DNA of 46,755 bases from Acanthaster planci (Eukaryota > Echinodermata > Asteroidea > Valvatida > Acanthasteridae): NCBI RefSeq assembly GCF_001949145.1, contig NW_019091695.1:93355-140109 (forward strand), written 5' to 3'. This document shows positions 32,807 to 43,790 of the stretch, one piece after another. The notes under the pieces were generated by a model, which worked only from the letters and a program-made list of their open reading frames with translations, ran no database searches and was not told the DNA's origin. How positions within the stretch are numbered: position 1 is the first letter of the stretch; each line of letters opens with the position of its first letter. The translations under genes were made by a program, and so were the position numbers.

Positions 32807-34300
32807 CTGTGGTAGTGACACAAGTAAAAACAACAGTGTTGATGAAGTTGAGACCATGCACAAGACCAGTTTGTTTCAGGCACAAGCTACAGGCATAAAC
32901 CAATACTAAGGGATGTCTTCATTACAGTTTATTTTTGATAGCTTGATACTTGAATTAAGACCGAAGGTCTTGTGATGATTTTGTGCTACATGTAGTTTAG
33001 CAGTGTCTTGTGCTGATCACCTTAGTGCTTTCAAGCCTTATCATGACCCACTCTCCAAAATCCTCCTGATAGTTTTGCAGAATTATTGAGGATTGAGCAT
33101 GAATTGTATTTCAAGAGAGACAGGTCTTTTGAACGCAAATGGTTTGGGTTTTTAACCCATTAGCACTTTCATGTACATACTGTCACTTTATGGCTGATTA
33201 CTCACTGGAGAGAAATGTGAAAAATACACCAACCCCAAATAAATAAAAAATACTGCTCTTTCTGTTCATTTTTGTGTGTGGCAAGTTGTTTTTAATCTTG
33301 TACAGTATGAATTCCCCTTTCCTGTCAATAACTGTTTTTGGGTGTACGTCGTCATATCGCTGGCCTTTGACCTTTCAAAATTGAAAAATCACTCAAATAT
33401 AGGGAAAAAGTATACTTTGCACTTGAAAGGAGTATCACTCTGTCCATGTTGCATAGAATAGTTGACGAAATGAGATGCATACAATTATATTAATTATGTG
33501 TGGGCACTTCACCATAATTCTTGACACGTAAATGAATCAAATTTGAAAATTACGGCGAAGAATTAGCAGCACAATGTACGCCTAATGAGGTGTTATTAGC
33601 ATGCATTGTAAAAACGACAGGCTCATCCTTGTGACTGTGGGGAGTTCGAGACTTTCATTATACTGGTAAAATGTCCAACTAAACATTACAGTTACTACCT
33701 GTGACACTTCAGTATCACTCCAAAGCCTCTAAATCTTCAGTATTGGAATCCAATTGATCGATTTCTTGCAATTCTTCTTGTAATTTCGGTGTCGGAACCG
33801 GCATGATCAGTGTCCAACTAACGTCTTCATACAGCGAGTGCTGTGAGTACACATGCGCGTTGAGGAGCTAGGGAGTTTCAACTTCTTCAAAAGGTCATAA
33901 CTACATTTTTTCAATAGCAACGGCAGTGTTTTTTTTTCTTCAATAAAAGAAGAACTCCCCAGCTACATGCCAATATGAATATAGAGGGCGCTATTCATAT
34001 GGTTCTATGCAATACAGCCTGATAAAAAGACGTGCGATTTTGGAGCGGTTTCGGGCGCAACAGTGAGTAATAGGCCGGGCGGTTTCAGGCGCATCAGGGA
34101 CTAAAGGGTTAACCATGTAAACCCAACACAATCTTCCTGAATCCTCCTTGCAGTACAGAGCGTTCAAGTAAAAGGTCAAACAGCGAGCTTCTGGAACCCT
34201 CGTGCAGTGACACTACGGTGATTTTACAGGGTTGAAAATCTACTGTCTATTATTTTTGACAGACGTAAATACAAACTTTCAGATCCCACAAAATAGAATC
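32807..34300. other. probable intron
   Basis: AT-rich with no recognisable exon. Two related 35-40-bp segments with GCGGTTTCGGGCGCA/GCGGTTTCAGGCGCA occur in tandem at 34040-34105. Confidence 0.4.
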
Positions 34301-34307
34301 ATAAGAA

Positions 34308-35284
34308 CAGGCATGCAACTCTTCAATTTGAAAAAAAGAGGAAAATATTTTTGCATAGGTCAACCAAATTGTGAGCACGCAGTGCGAAGTCAATTCGGCA
34401 AAAATTTTGACTTTTACATGCTCTGTGGTGCATGCTTAAGCATGTTTTGGCAGTTGAAGTGAAATTTGTGTGAATATTTCAAACATTTTACAACATACTT
34501 TATATTAAAAACTCAGCAATCACAAGAAGATCAAGAAGAAAATCAATCTAAAAAATTACTAAAAATTTGTATACACAGTTTAATCAATATATATTTTTTA
34601 TTAAAAAAAATCTGTATCTTACTTTGGAGGCAGTAATTTGTTTTTCGTAGCTTTTTGATACTTTGCAGTGATCGGTCAGCATTACATGATTATGGGTCCA
34701 CATCCATATTACTGTCACAGAAATCTATTTCTTTTTGCATACCAAGTGCCACGTCTGGCCTATCCAGTTTTCGGACACCTTCGGCTAGAGGAACTTCATC
34801 ATCCACTTTTTTCCAGCTCCACTTCCAAGCATTTTATGCCTTTATCAATGCTTTTGATATTTTGTCCCTATTTGCGTTCGATGTTGATATTTTGACACAT
34901 GTGTGATTGACATTCTCGATGCACGTTGATGTTTTTCAACGTTTGCGGCATGGCATCGCATCGTGGTATAGCATCCATGTAACAGTGTGTTTATTAATGT
35001 CAGGAAAAAATGTGGCACCAGTCTATTAGCTTGTCGTTGACAGAGAGCGCTTGCACGTACGGTGCTAAGTATGTGTTCTGCACTTTTTAATGCACTTAAT
35101 GCGTGCACAAAACACGGAGCCGGACGATGTTTTTCTGGCTTTTGCGCGGCTGGCGCACTCGCTTGTACTAAAAATGCGGAACTGGCGTCGCATCGCAGAC
35201 AGAAACATGCCCAAAACACAGACTTTTTTTATGTGTGGACAGAATTTTCAAAAACCGCAGAACCGCGGAAAAGTTGCATGCCTG
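34308..35284. mobile_element. 977-bp DNA transposon flanked by TAAGAA
   Basis: CAGGCATGCAACT at the left is exactly mirrored by AGTTGCATGCCTG at the right. TAAGAA lies directly outside both ends (34302-34307 and 35285-35290) as a target duplication. The interior is GC-richer than its surroundings and holds open frames (e.g. 34845-35219, minus) without transposase motifs. CAGG tips suggest a hAT-like or other element; a 6-bp duplication is unusual for hAT (8 bp). Confidence 0.85.
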
Positions 35285-35290
35285 TAAGAA

Positions 35291-35958
35291 TTTAATCTTG
35301 CTATTTTATAGTGGGGAAGAACTGATAAAATGGGGAAATTTCTTTTGTAACTTTTCACTTGTCCCCATGTCAATCGCTGGCTTGGCCTATTCTTTATGCA
35401 TTGCCCTCGTGCATGAGAACAAGAATGTAGACCTGCCTGCAACATTCCACCTTTTGGGGGATAGGTTATAGACATGATGGAACGTACTTCAGCCGATACT
35501 GCAACGAGACCCACGTTTGCAGTACACGTGGAAAATATTGCATCGCCCAACAGGCACATTTTTACTGCATGTAGTTTAGAAATGCCGGAAGTGAGATGTC
35601 AGACTTTGTTTACGTTATTACGCTTTCCACTTGAGTGATTTATAATTTGTTTGATAAATTAATACGAAGACTATTTTAGTCAGTCTTGAGCTCCAAACAA
35701 GTGAAAAGTCATTGAAACTGTTTGCAGCTTCACATGTGATATTTCCTATCCTAGAGTTCCGGAAGCCTGCCACCAGGGGGTCAACCTCCAGCAACAGGGG
35801 TCTACGGGATTAGGGTCGATAGAGTTGACAATCCACTGCGTGGTGTTTACTACAATTTAACTAATTAAATTTGGGTTATAATATTGTGCCACCTCAATTT
35901 TAAAAACCAAAGTTTTCAAGCCTTTCTCCTGTATTATGTTTACATGCATTATACGAAC
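35291..35958. other. sequence downstream of the SET exons
   Basis: If the CAG/GTTCGT donor at 35959 is not used, the SET frame reads on for 33 codons to a stop near 35857. No further exon recognised. Confidence 0.4.
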
Positions 35959-36148
35959 CTGTTTACGCCAAGGCAAGTTGCTCTGCCCGTAGTTGTATCG
36001 TATCTCATCACCTTTTCTGATAGAGGAATTGGCTACGATGATTAAGTGTGGCTTTTCATTAACGACTATCTTTTGCACTTTGGCATTAGGACGTATCCAG
36101 TCATCATTGATTAATCTCCCTCTGAAGTCTCCAGATGTTGCATCAATA
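35959..36148 (-). CDS. SET methyltransferase gene, exon with C-terminal half of SET
   Basis: Minus-strand exon of 190 nt with acceptor GAATTTTTACAG; the first base completes a Cys codon begun in the exon at 36903-37047. It encodes IDATSGDFRGRLINDDW, NAKVQKIVVNEKPHLIIVAN and IRKGDEIRYNYGQSNLPWRK. R-L-I-N-D-D with the spaced N-A-K is the cofactor and substrate-binding core (usually R-x-x-N-H or R-L-x-N-D-D in the KMT5A-like group) and E-I-R-Y-N-Y-G the catalytic Tyr-containing motif. The group transfers methyl groups from S-adenosylmethionine to lysine, classically H4K20 for KMT5A; the substrate here is unknown. The exon ends in phase 0 at a CAG/GTTCGT donor (weak) or reads through to a nearby stop. 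Confidence 0.88.
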
Positions 36149-36902
36149 CTGTAAAAATTCACAAAAGGATATATTAAGAGACATGAGATATTTCAGGTTT
36201 TAAATCACGGTCCAGAAAAGTTGTTTCTTTTCTATTTGGAGAATTTATCCCTAATCATATTAACCCTAATCACCTCATTTTTTATTAGAAGGCTGACTGA
36301 ACCCATCAAATTCCAACACCCTTTAGCTGCTCCATCGGTTATACATGTATGCACGCAACTCGCTGGACTAGTACACAGCCCAACAAACTCCAACAGGCAG
36401 TCAACTGTTAGGTTTTGGCTGAGTGGGGGTACTTGGTCATATACTGGCACTATAGTACTGCTCACATTAAATGCAAAACGACGTCTAGATCAACTCATAC
36501 ATTGAGTGTATGTATAAGGTAGATTAAGCACGGTACTGGATAAGATGGGGATTAAACATGATGCATCTGTTGGTGAATGTAAATGAAGGGTTCCAGCCTT
36601 AGGCCCCCCCCCAAAAAAAAATTGTTGGATTGACGAAATGGGTCATTGGTTGCTATTTTTTTATTTCCAATCTAATGCAGTGCAGTCATTTTTAGTACGC
36701 ATAAACACATAAAAACAAAAACAGAAGCCAAAAAAAATTCTAAGGTCGGTGATAATTATTAGGGGCGGTCAGTTACTTTGTTTTTTTAGAAAAAGCCATA
36801 AAATCGCTAGGGTCAGCAATTTTTTTTAGGGCAGATCGGGTTAGTCAATACAACTTTTTTTAGGCCTTAATTGAAACCTATTATACATGTACCAGTACTT
36901 AC
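36149..36902 (-). other. intron between the SET exons
   Basis: 754 nt with consensus GTAAGT donor and TTTTTACAG acceptor. Contains a poly-C/poly-A run at 36605-36621. Confidence 0.8.
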
Positions 36903-37047
36903 CACATCCTCTTGTCTTTGTGGATGAAGTAAAAAATGTAGTCTTGGTTAGAAAGCTTCTCTCCTTCACTTCCGATCAAAAGATTCCCACGGTACTCAAC
37001 AATGAATTCCCCTGGGAAAAAGGGCTTTTCTGCAAATAGCCCTTTTC
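36903..37047 (-). CDS. SET methyltransferase gene, exon with N-terminal half of SET
   Basis: Minus-strand exon of 145 nt, acceptor TGTAATTCACAG, donor GTAAGT. Two bases finish a codon from an unseen upstream exon; it then encodes KGLFAEKPFFPGEFIVEYRG, NLLIGSEGEKLSNQDY and IFYFIHKDKRM plus two bases of the Cys codon. K-G-L-F-A and E-Y-R-G are the opening SET strands that bind S-adenosylmethionine (compare G-x-G and E-Y in KMT5A-like proteins). The join reconstitutes M-C-I-D-A-T, matching the family pattern Y/W-C-I/V-D-A. The upstream part of the gene (beyond 37047) was not recognised. Confidence 0.87.
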
Positions 37048-37670
37048 CTGTGAATTACAAAAAAAGATCAGTAGGGAAAATAAAAGTGTGTTTTTACTCA
37101 TAAATGCCCAAGACAGTTTCCCCGTTCCTATTGGTCCAGAGCCCATCACATGCCCAATATTACATGTAAACGATTGATAAAGACACAGCTGGAGGTAGAA
37201 GTGTTTAATACTGGCTGGCAACAAAGGTGGCCCCTAAACGAGGACAAAGTTGTTTAATACGTCCTCATGTGCTGAATAACGGCACAACTTTGGAAAGTAT
37301 GTTTTCATTAATCGAAGAAGCTTAATTGTTGCCTGAAAGCAAGTGGGTTATGAAGTTAATGCGAATTTGGGTAAGAGAATAATTCTGTAAAATAATTTTT
37401 GATTGATGCATAATTTACACCCATCAAAGACTTATCAACAAATTATTTTGTTGTTGGCCATTACTAAAAAATGATGCAAAAATTACCGTCTGCTAAAATG
37501 TTTATCGTTTGACACACACTGGCATCATTTGCATCAACTGTTTAATGTCCAGATACAAATTCTCTCTAAATTATCAAAGTAACAAAGTAACTTTCGTTGT
37601 TGAAGTTCATCAATTTCAGCTTGAACTAAAAATATTTTTACAAAGCAGTGTTGTATCAGGAAAAGTAAAA
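37048..37670. other. unassigned, upstream side of the SET exons
   Basis: No upstream exon recognised; AT-rich. Confidence 0.35.
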
Positions 37671-37675
37671 AAAAA

Positions 37676-37933
37676 GTTTAGTGTCCTTCGTCTCTTGAAA
37701 AAAGGGAGGAGGTTTTTTTTAACCACACCCGTCGGGCCTCTTTTTCAAGATGACCGCCAGCTTTTTTGTTTAAATGGGCCCCACTTGGAATCAGGATAGG
37801 CTGGTATCAGCTTTTTAAGAGCTGATCTTTTCCTCCCAATCTTTGGAAAAGCGTTGTACTGGTAGTTTTCTTTGTTTTATAACTTGAAAAAGAATGGAGG
37901 GCACAAAAAAGGAAGCGGGCGGGGACACTAAAC
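37676..37933. mobile_element. 258-bp MITE with GTTTAGTGTCC ends
   Basis: GTTTAGTGTCC (37676-37686) is mirrored by GGACACTAAAC (37923-37933). If the true tip is GTGTCC, a TA lies directly outside each end, as in mariner-type elements. Non-coding. Confidence 0.65.
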
Positions 37934-37934
37934 A

Positions 37935-38625
37935 CTATTACTCTTTACTATTATTGTCATTGAGAAAGTACAGTTTTGTGTAAACAATTGCAAACTGGGT
38001 TTCTCTTTCTTGTTGCACAACCCCCTGGATTGATAATGACCATTAGGTCTGGTTCGCATTCACATTCATGTTCCCACTGATGACCCTTAGGCTTGGGTCA
38101 TTATCAACATCCAGACTCCAGCCTGGTCTTAAATATAGTGATTACGAATGGCAAACCACATACCATATTTATTCTCTTATTGAAAATCCTGTCACAAGTA
38201 GTTCCACATTTTCCCTTACAGTTATAAACACGGAGTCTGTTTTACATTATAAATGAAGTGTACCGATACATGACTAGTCAAATATTTTCAGAGGGCTAAT
38301 ATGTATTTTATTGAGGGCTAGTACATGTAGATATATTTTAAAGGAATATTGCTCCACTAACCCTTGTCAAAGTTTTGTGATGTTGGATGGCAACCAATGA
38401 GAGAAAAACGGCTTGTATTCAACCTTCAAATGGTGTTGTAGTTACAGTGTCTTATAAAATACTGTAAGTTCTTTATTTTGTAAATAGGATAGTTTGCACA
38501 GAGGCTGAGACGTGGTCCAAGATCCACTGAATGTACTGGTAACGTCTCATCAATTCCGTACACTATGTGCATGCAGCCGCTTTTAGACAAGGATTAACTA
38601 TTCAGAATAATGAATGTTTTGCATC
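37935..38625. other. unassigned spacer
   Basis: No coding or repeat family recognised. Confidence 0.3.
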
Positions 38626-38629
38626 GGGG

Positions 38630-38870
38630 TAATATACATCAATATTACTTTTTTGCTCTTCACTGACGTGAATTAACACGCACTGTATGCTTTACCACCT
38701 ACTGTATGCTTTACCACCTGAGTGAAAGCTGGAAAATTCACTTGGGTGAGACTTGAACCCACAACCTCCAGCTTACTAGTGCAGAAGTCTAAACCACTCG
38801 ACCACCTAGCTAATGGTGTCAGCTGGCCGGTCCGATTATGATGTACATTGCGGTGGGTACTGCGATGGGT
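38630..38870 (-). mobile_element. tRNA-derived SINE, copy 2
   Basis: tRNA-like head on the minus strand (38741-38812) with B box GGGTTCAAGTCTC, body GAATTTTCCAGCTTTCACT, and a tail containing CATACAGTGCGTGTTAATTC. ACTGTATGCTTTACCACCT is duplicated in tandem in the body. Confidence 0.75.
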
Positions 38871-38879
38871 ATTCATACA

Positions 38880-39420
38880 TGTACATATTATAATGAAGGG
38901 TTTGCATGGGGGTGACATACAGGGTGTCTCCCCCCAAAAAATGCAGCAAGCAGAGAAAGGGGCCCTGTGTCCTTGAAATATTGCATATTGGATTCTGGTG
39001 CTTGTATAATGTTTAACCTGGGATATTCAGCTTCCAAATACTGTTTATTTCATCTGTTTTACTTCTGTAAAACCAAAGATCACACATTGAATACAAACAC
39101 TCGAAAACCAATTTGTGCCACTTTCATTGCAGTAGGATATGAACAGGTGCCTTTTGTTTGTCATGTCCTAACAATGTAAGAATGGCAAGTAATGAATAAA
39201 ATAATAGTACATAATTAGTACGTAATAAATGAACGTAAGATCAAATGGAGTAAAAAGGAAAAGAAAACGAGATATGTGTTTGTGGGCAAATACAGAGCTG
39301 TTTAGCTTTTAAGTGGAAAGCTCTGTATTCAAGGTCAGAGTTCGAGTTTCATAAGAAATGGAATCATTACTTCAGATTTTGAGTATTACTACACATTGGT
39401 GTTTTACTTGTCAAAAGAAT
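38880..39420. other. unassigned spacer
   Basis: Nothing recognised. Confidence 0.3.
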
Positions 39421-39600
39421 TTTCGTGTCTACAATTTTCTGTTCTTGAGATATAAATACAAAATCCAAAGATCGATTAAATCATATAAAATCATGCGATG
39501 ACGTCATCAACACATGACTGCAACTTTGGCTAAACCTCTTTCTAAAATACTTGTGTCCCAAGTTTCAATTGTTCATTAGTTATAAACAAAAAGTGCAAAA
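39421..39600 (+). repeat. single copy of the 556-bp repeat family
   Basis: TTTTCTGTTCTTGAGATATA, GATGACGTCATCAA and AAGTTTCAATTG appear in the same order and spacing as in the copies at 42165-42990. Confidence 0.75.
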
Positions 39601-42160
39601 GACTAACAACTTTAATTATCGGACGGACGCTAGAGGGCAGCAGAACACTTTCATGGTGTCAGCACAAACGCAGTGCATGGGTTGCCAGTCGCACGTGATT
39701 GGAAAAAAAAATTGGCAAATTTGTTGACATCACACTTCCCGTTTGGACTTTAGTCGAGTGCCGTGCAATCACGAAATGTGCAACAATGTGCGTAATACAA
39801 TAGGACTCGGAGGCCTATGCGTGATTTATGTCTGTGGTGGCATGAGATATGAATAAAAGTTGTAAAAATTTAGTAAATCATATGAATAACGTAATGACGT
39901 CAGGAGCATGTGACTAAAATGCATCTTTTATTGTTGCAAACATATTGTTTGCTTTGTTGTATTGTATAAAATACATGTCACATGTTCACGATTAGTTGTT
40001 TTAATCTCCCGTAACACAAGACAGTATATAAAATTATTAATTACATTGTTTGCTTAGATGATTACAATCCCTTAGGCCAAACCAAAAAGCTTGCATTACA
40101 GTAATCAAACCTACATGGATTCTTCGGCACTGAAATTGCCAACCTTTAACTATTTATTGCAATATTTGTATTGTTTGTAAATAAATACAAAATGGAATAA
40201 AACTGACTATTCCTGCGAGTTATACTGTATGTCAATTCCACAAAGGGTGTGACACAAATGTAAATGCAGCCTAAAGGAACACTTGAAATGTATAATTGAT
40301 TTCCATATGCTACTTTAACTTATTTTCCTCTAAAGTGACTAACACCCTCTAGAAAGTAATTACAGGTCATAAAAGTCAATGTGAGCAAATATAAGAAAAT
40401 CTAAGCAATTTCTTAACAAAATACTGAGAATTTGTCAGACCATTCTCATAGAGTTTGTACACAGGGTGTTGAGTGAAAGTAGTATCGAAATCTTTCCCAT
40501 TAATCTTAAATAACCGAGTGCAACCGTGCTTGTCATGTGTGACCATCATAGTCAGTTGAAATTACGAAAGAAATCAAAACCGCCACAAAATCTGAATATT
40601 GAGAACATCCTTCAAAATGCAAAAAGGGGGCAGTAACACTGGTCAAAGACATCATAAATGTGGCCCTCTGCACAGAACCTTTAAGGACAATGAGGCATAG
40701 TTACACTTATCACTTGCACCTCCAAAAATTATGATAAATGCATATTAAGCAGAGCAGTAAACTGTTTGAGCTCTCGCAAATTGAGGAAATGTTTGACCTA
40801 AACACAAATATACATGACAGTCCATTCCTTTATTATTTAATCCTTTTTCATCTGAATCATCAGCTTCAGGGAAGTATGTGATCTTCATCAATCGGAATAT
40901 ATTTGCGCAGTTTACCTTTTGTGCATTCTACATGCAGTTTTTTTTTACATATAAGCAAGGCACAAATTCCCATTATACTGTCTGGAGTGGAAAGGAGATC
41001 CATTCAGTAGATGACGTCATCATTAATGAACTCGATCCTCTTCTGTGTGGAGATGGCACATCGGGGTGTGCATGCAGGGCATGCATGCCTGGTAGTCATC
41101 TTTACATGTAGGCACATGCATCTTTGGTGGAGGCATCATGGCCTCTGTAACAGTTCACATCTGGAACGTGTTGTATCTGTCAAAGCTGTTGAATTATAAT
41201 AACATTTTAATAGCAGCAGAGTATGCACTTAACGTCACACAAACACAGTAGGCCTGTCTTGAATACCTACATTAAGTGCGGAAAATTTAATTAAACCAAC
41301 CATCCATTGCCTCTTTGTAACATTTGGGGGAAAATGGTAATCCATATAAGTATTACCCATGATCAGATGATATGCGTGGTCACATCAGTGGTCATGAGCT
41401 GATAGGCAGATAGGGGAATGGTGTAAAACAAGTATAGGAGTTGAGAAGGAAAGTGGAAGAAATAAACACACAGAAAACAACTTTGTAGGAGTTAGAATTC
41501 ACTCAGGAAACTGTACAGCCGGCACTTGACACTCAATGCACATGCCACAAATCCTATAGGCCGTACGTACAGTATAGAACTTCTTTATAGAATGATTCCA
41601 TATTGTCATTAAATAATACACGTTCGCCGAAATCTTCTGAATCCCACATAATCCTAGGTCTCGGCTACTAAGCAAACAAGTATGAGTATTCTTACTTCAA
41701 CGGCATATTATTAAGGTTTATCCGGAAGGCAAGATTAATTCAGACAAACGTATGTTTGGCCAACCATACCTTTGACAATGATTCCAGATCCTCCCCATCC
41801 ATGTGCATTTACATTTGGAATAGGCCTCCGCCTATGGCCTAGCTGGCTTTGCTTCTAAATTCCATGATGTGTTCATCCCTCCACATTCTTACACCTACCG
41901 CCGCAAGTGAGGAAGCAAATTTACATAACTATTGCATTCAACGTAAGCCAGGCCTGAACATGGTTTGCCCTCATGACTATGTGTACTTCGTAAAAGCGAT
42001 GTAGCACCCTCTAGCATCATGCTCAGTGAATGGTGATTTTCCTTTTGGGGTTGTAGAAAGGTATGATACACATCGTCGTACACATACATGCATTTGCATG
42101 TACATGTACAAACACGGGTATAATGTACACGGGTATATGTGATGCGTTTTTCGTACGTCT
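39601..42160. other. unassigned 2.5 kb
   Basis: No gene recognised. TGACGTCA occurs at about 39894 and 41011. A minus-strand frame at about 40740-40900 (MKITYFPEADDSDEKGLNNK) looks protein-like but has no supporting splice sites. Confidence 0.35.
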
Positions 42161-42164
42161 ACAA

Positions 42165-42990
42165 CCTAATCAACATATAGTCGAAAGAATTTAGTCTCTA
42201 CCATTTTCTGTTCTTGAGATATAAATAAAAGGTCCAAAAATCAAGTCAAATCACATAAAAATCATGTGATGACGTCATCAAAACTTTACTGCAAGTTTGT
42301 CTAAAACTCTTTGCGAAATACTTCTGTACAAAGTTTCAATAAAATCTGAGCTTTAATATTGGACTTATAGAACTCTTAAATTTGCACATTCAGTATGACT
42401 TCACGTGACATGTGATGACATCATCATGATGTAACTTTTTTTTTTAAATGTTTCTCCCGGGTCTAGTTCTCAGCTTAGTTTGGGGTTAGTTGAAGTCAAT
42501 TTTGTGTACTTTTTGTCCATGAGAAAAAATAATTAACATTCAAAATTTAATAAAAATCAGTCGATGACGTCATCATGACATCATTTCAGATTTAACCTAC
42601 TGGTATCATTGTCTACCTAACCACCAAGTTTCATAACGATCGGATGTTTGCTTATGTTTCTAAAAAAAATTTGTTTTATGACGTCACACTAATATCGTGA
42701 ATTGTGGTATACTGCCATTACCTAACCAACATATTGTTGAAAGAATTTCGATTCTACCGTTTTTCTTTCATGAGATATAAATAACAAGTAAATTCTCATA
42801 AAATCGCATGATGACGTCATTAACACGGCACTGCAATTTTTGTCTATAACACGTCCCATAATACTTGTGTACTAAGTTTCAATTGAATCAGAGTTCTGGT
42901 TCTTGAGAAAAAGAGCTCTAAACTTTGCATTTTTGGAATGACATCACGTGACACATGATGAAGTCAGCGTTACGAAAATGACTTAGGACC
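42165..42990 (+). repeat. tandem repeat, 556-bp unit, about 1.5 copies
   Basis: CCTAATCAACATATAG (42165) recurs as CCTAACCAACATATTG (42721), 556 bases later, with GAAAGAATTT, GAGATATAAATA, GATGACGTCAT, ACTGCAA and AAGTTTCAAT in the same order. Exact TGACGTCA occurs at about 42271, 42564, 42678 and 42813. Confidence 0.85.
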
Positions 42991-42994
42991 AATG

Positions 42995-43190
42995 TGGGGT
43001 GGTGGTCTAACTATATATATGTCAAGTATGAAGTGAATCGGAAGCGAAACAGTTGCCAAAGTGCCACCTAGAAAAAAACATGTATAATCCTATGGGATTT
43101 TTGGTGGCAAAAAATATTTAAAAAATTAAGAAAATAGAATTAAGAAAAACAATAACTGTTTCGCAGAATGCGAAACAGCTAAAAAAAAAC
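42995..43190. repeat. repeat tail with 10-bp perfect hairpin
   Basis: CTGTTTCGCA (43156-43165), loop GAA, TGCGAAACAG (43169-43178). GCGAAACAG also occurs at about 43048. It lies directly after the 556-bp repeat and before an A-rich run, suggesting the end of that element. Confidence 0.75.
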
Positions 43191-43569
43191 AAAAAAAGAA
43201 CAAATCAAGCCAGCATTATGGAATTCGATCTTGCAAATATACTACTATCAACGGGAGTGAATAAAGCATCGCACAAATGAAAAAATCTCCCCCTACAAAC
43301 AGTTCACGAAAAACATCAATCTACGGCGGCAACCTTCATGGAATAATGCCGATTCCTAAACACAAGGAAGGGGACATCACCGGCCTGTTCTTTGAATTTC
43401 TGCCTGCACAACCGGTTCTTCCATGCTATTCTTTTTCAACCATAAAGCTGCACTTCCAAAAGAACAAAGTAGTCTGTAACAAACTTATAGTCATGGTGGC
43501 AGCCACATTTCACTTCCCTTTGATTGGTAATCAAATAGCGACATGTATGATTACGCCCTTTCTCTATAC
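43191..43569. other. unassigned spacer
   Basis: An open plus-strand frame of 119 codons (43277-43636) runs into the SINE and has no known motif; probably chance. Confidence 0.35.
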
Positions 43570-43790
43570 ACAAGCATCTATTTGGGACACCCTGTACATC
43601 AATATTAGTTTTTTGCCCTTCATCGATGTGAATTAACGCGCACTGTATGCTCAGTGTTTCACCACCTGCCTGAAAGCTGGAAAAAAATCACTCAGGTGGG
43701 ACTCGAACCCACGACCTCCTGCTTACTAGTGCAGACATCTTAACCACTCAACCACCAAGCTAACAGTGTCAGAAGGATTAACTATGTTGT
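43570..43790 (-). mobile_element. tRNA-derived SINE, copy 3
   Basis: Best-preserved head of the family: B box GGGTTCGAGTCCC (43699-43711, minus) and A-box region TAGCTTGGTGGTTGAGTGG. Body and tail words (GAATTAACGCGCACTGTATG, TTTTTTGCCCTTCA) match copy 2. Confidence 0.8.

Noticed and set aside
34845-35219. 124-codon minus-strand Ala/Cys/His-rich frame
   Set aside because: Lies inside the 977-bp transposon, has no transposase motifs and is explained by local GC content.
43277-43636. 119-codon plus-strand frame
   Set aside because: Runs into a SINE tail and has no recognisable motif or splice context.
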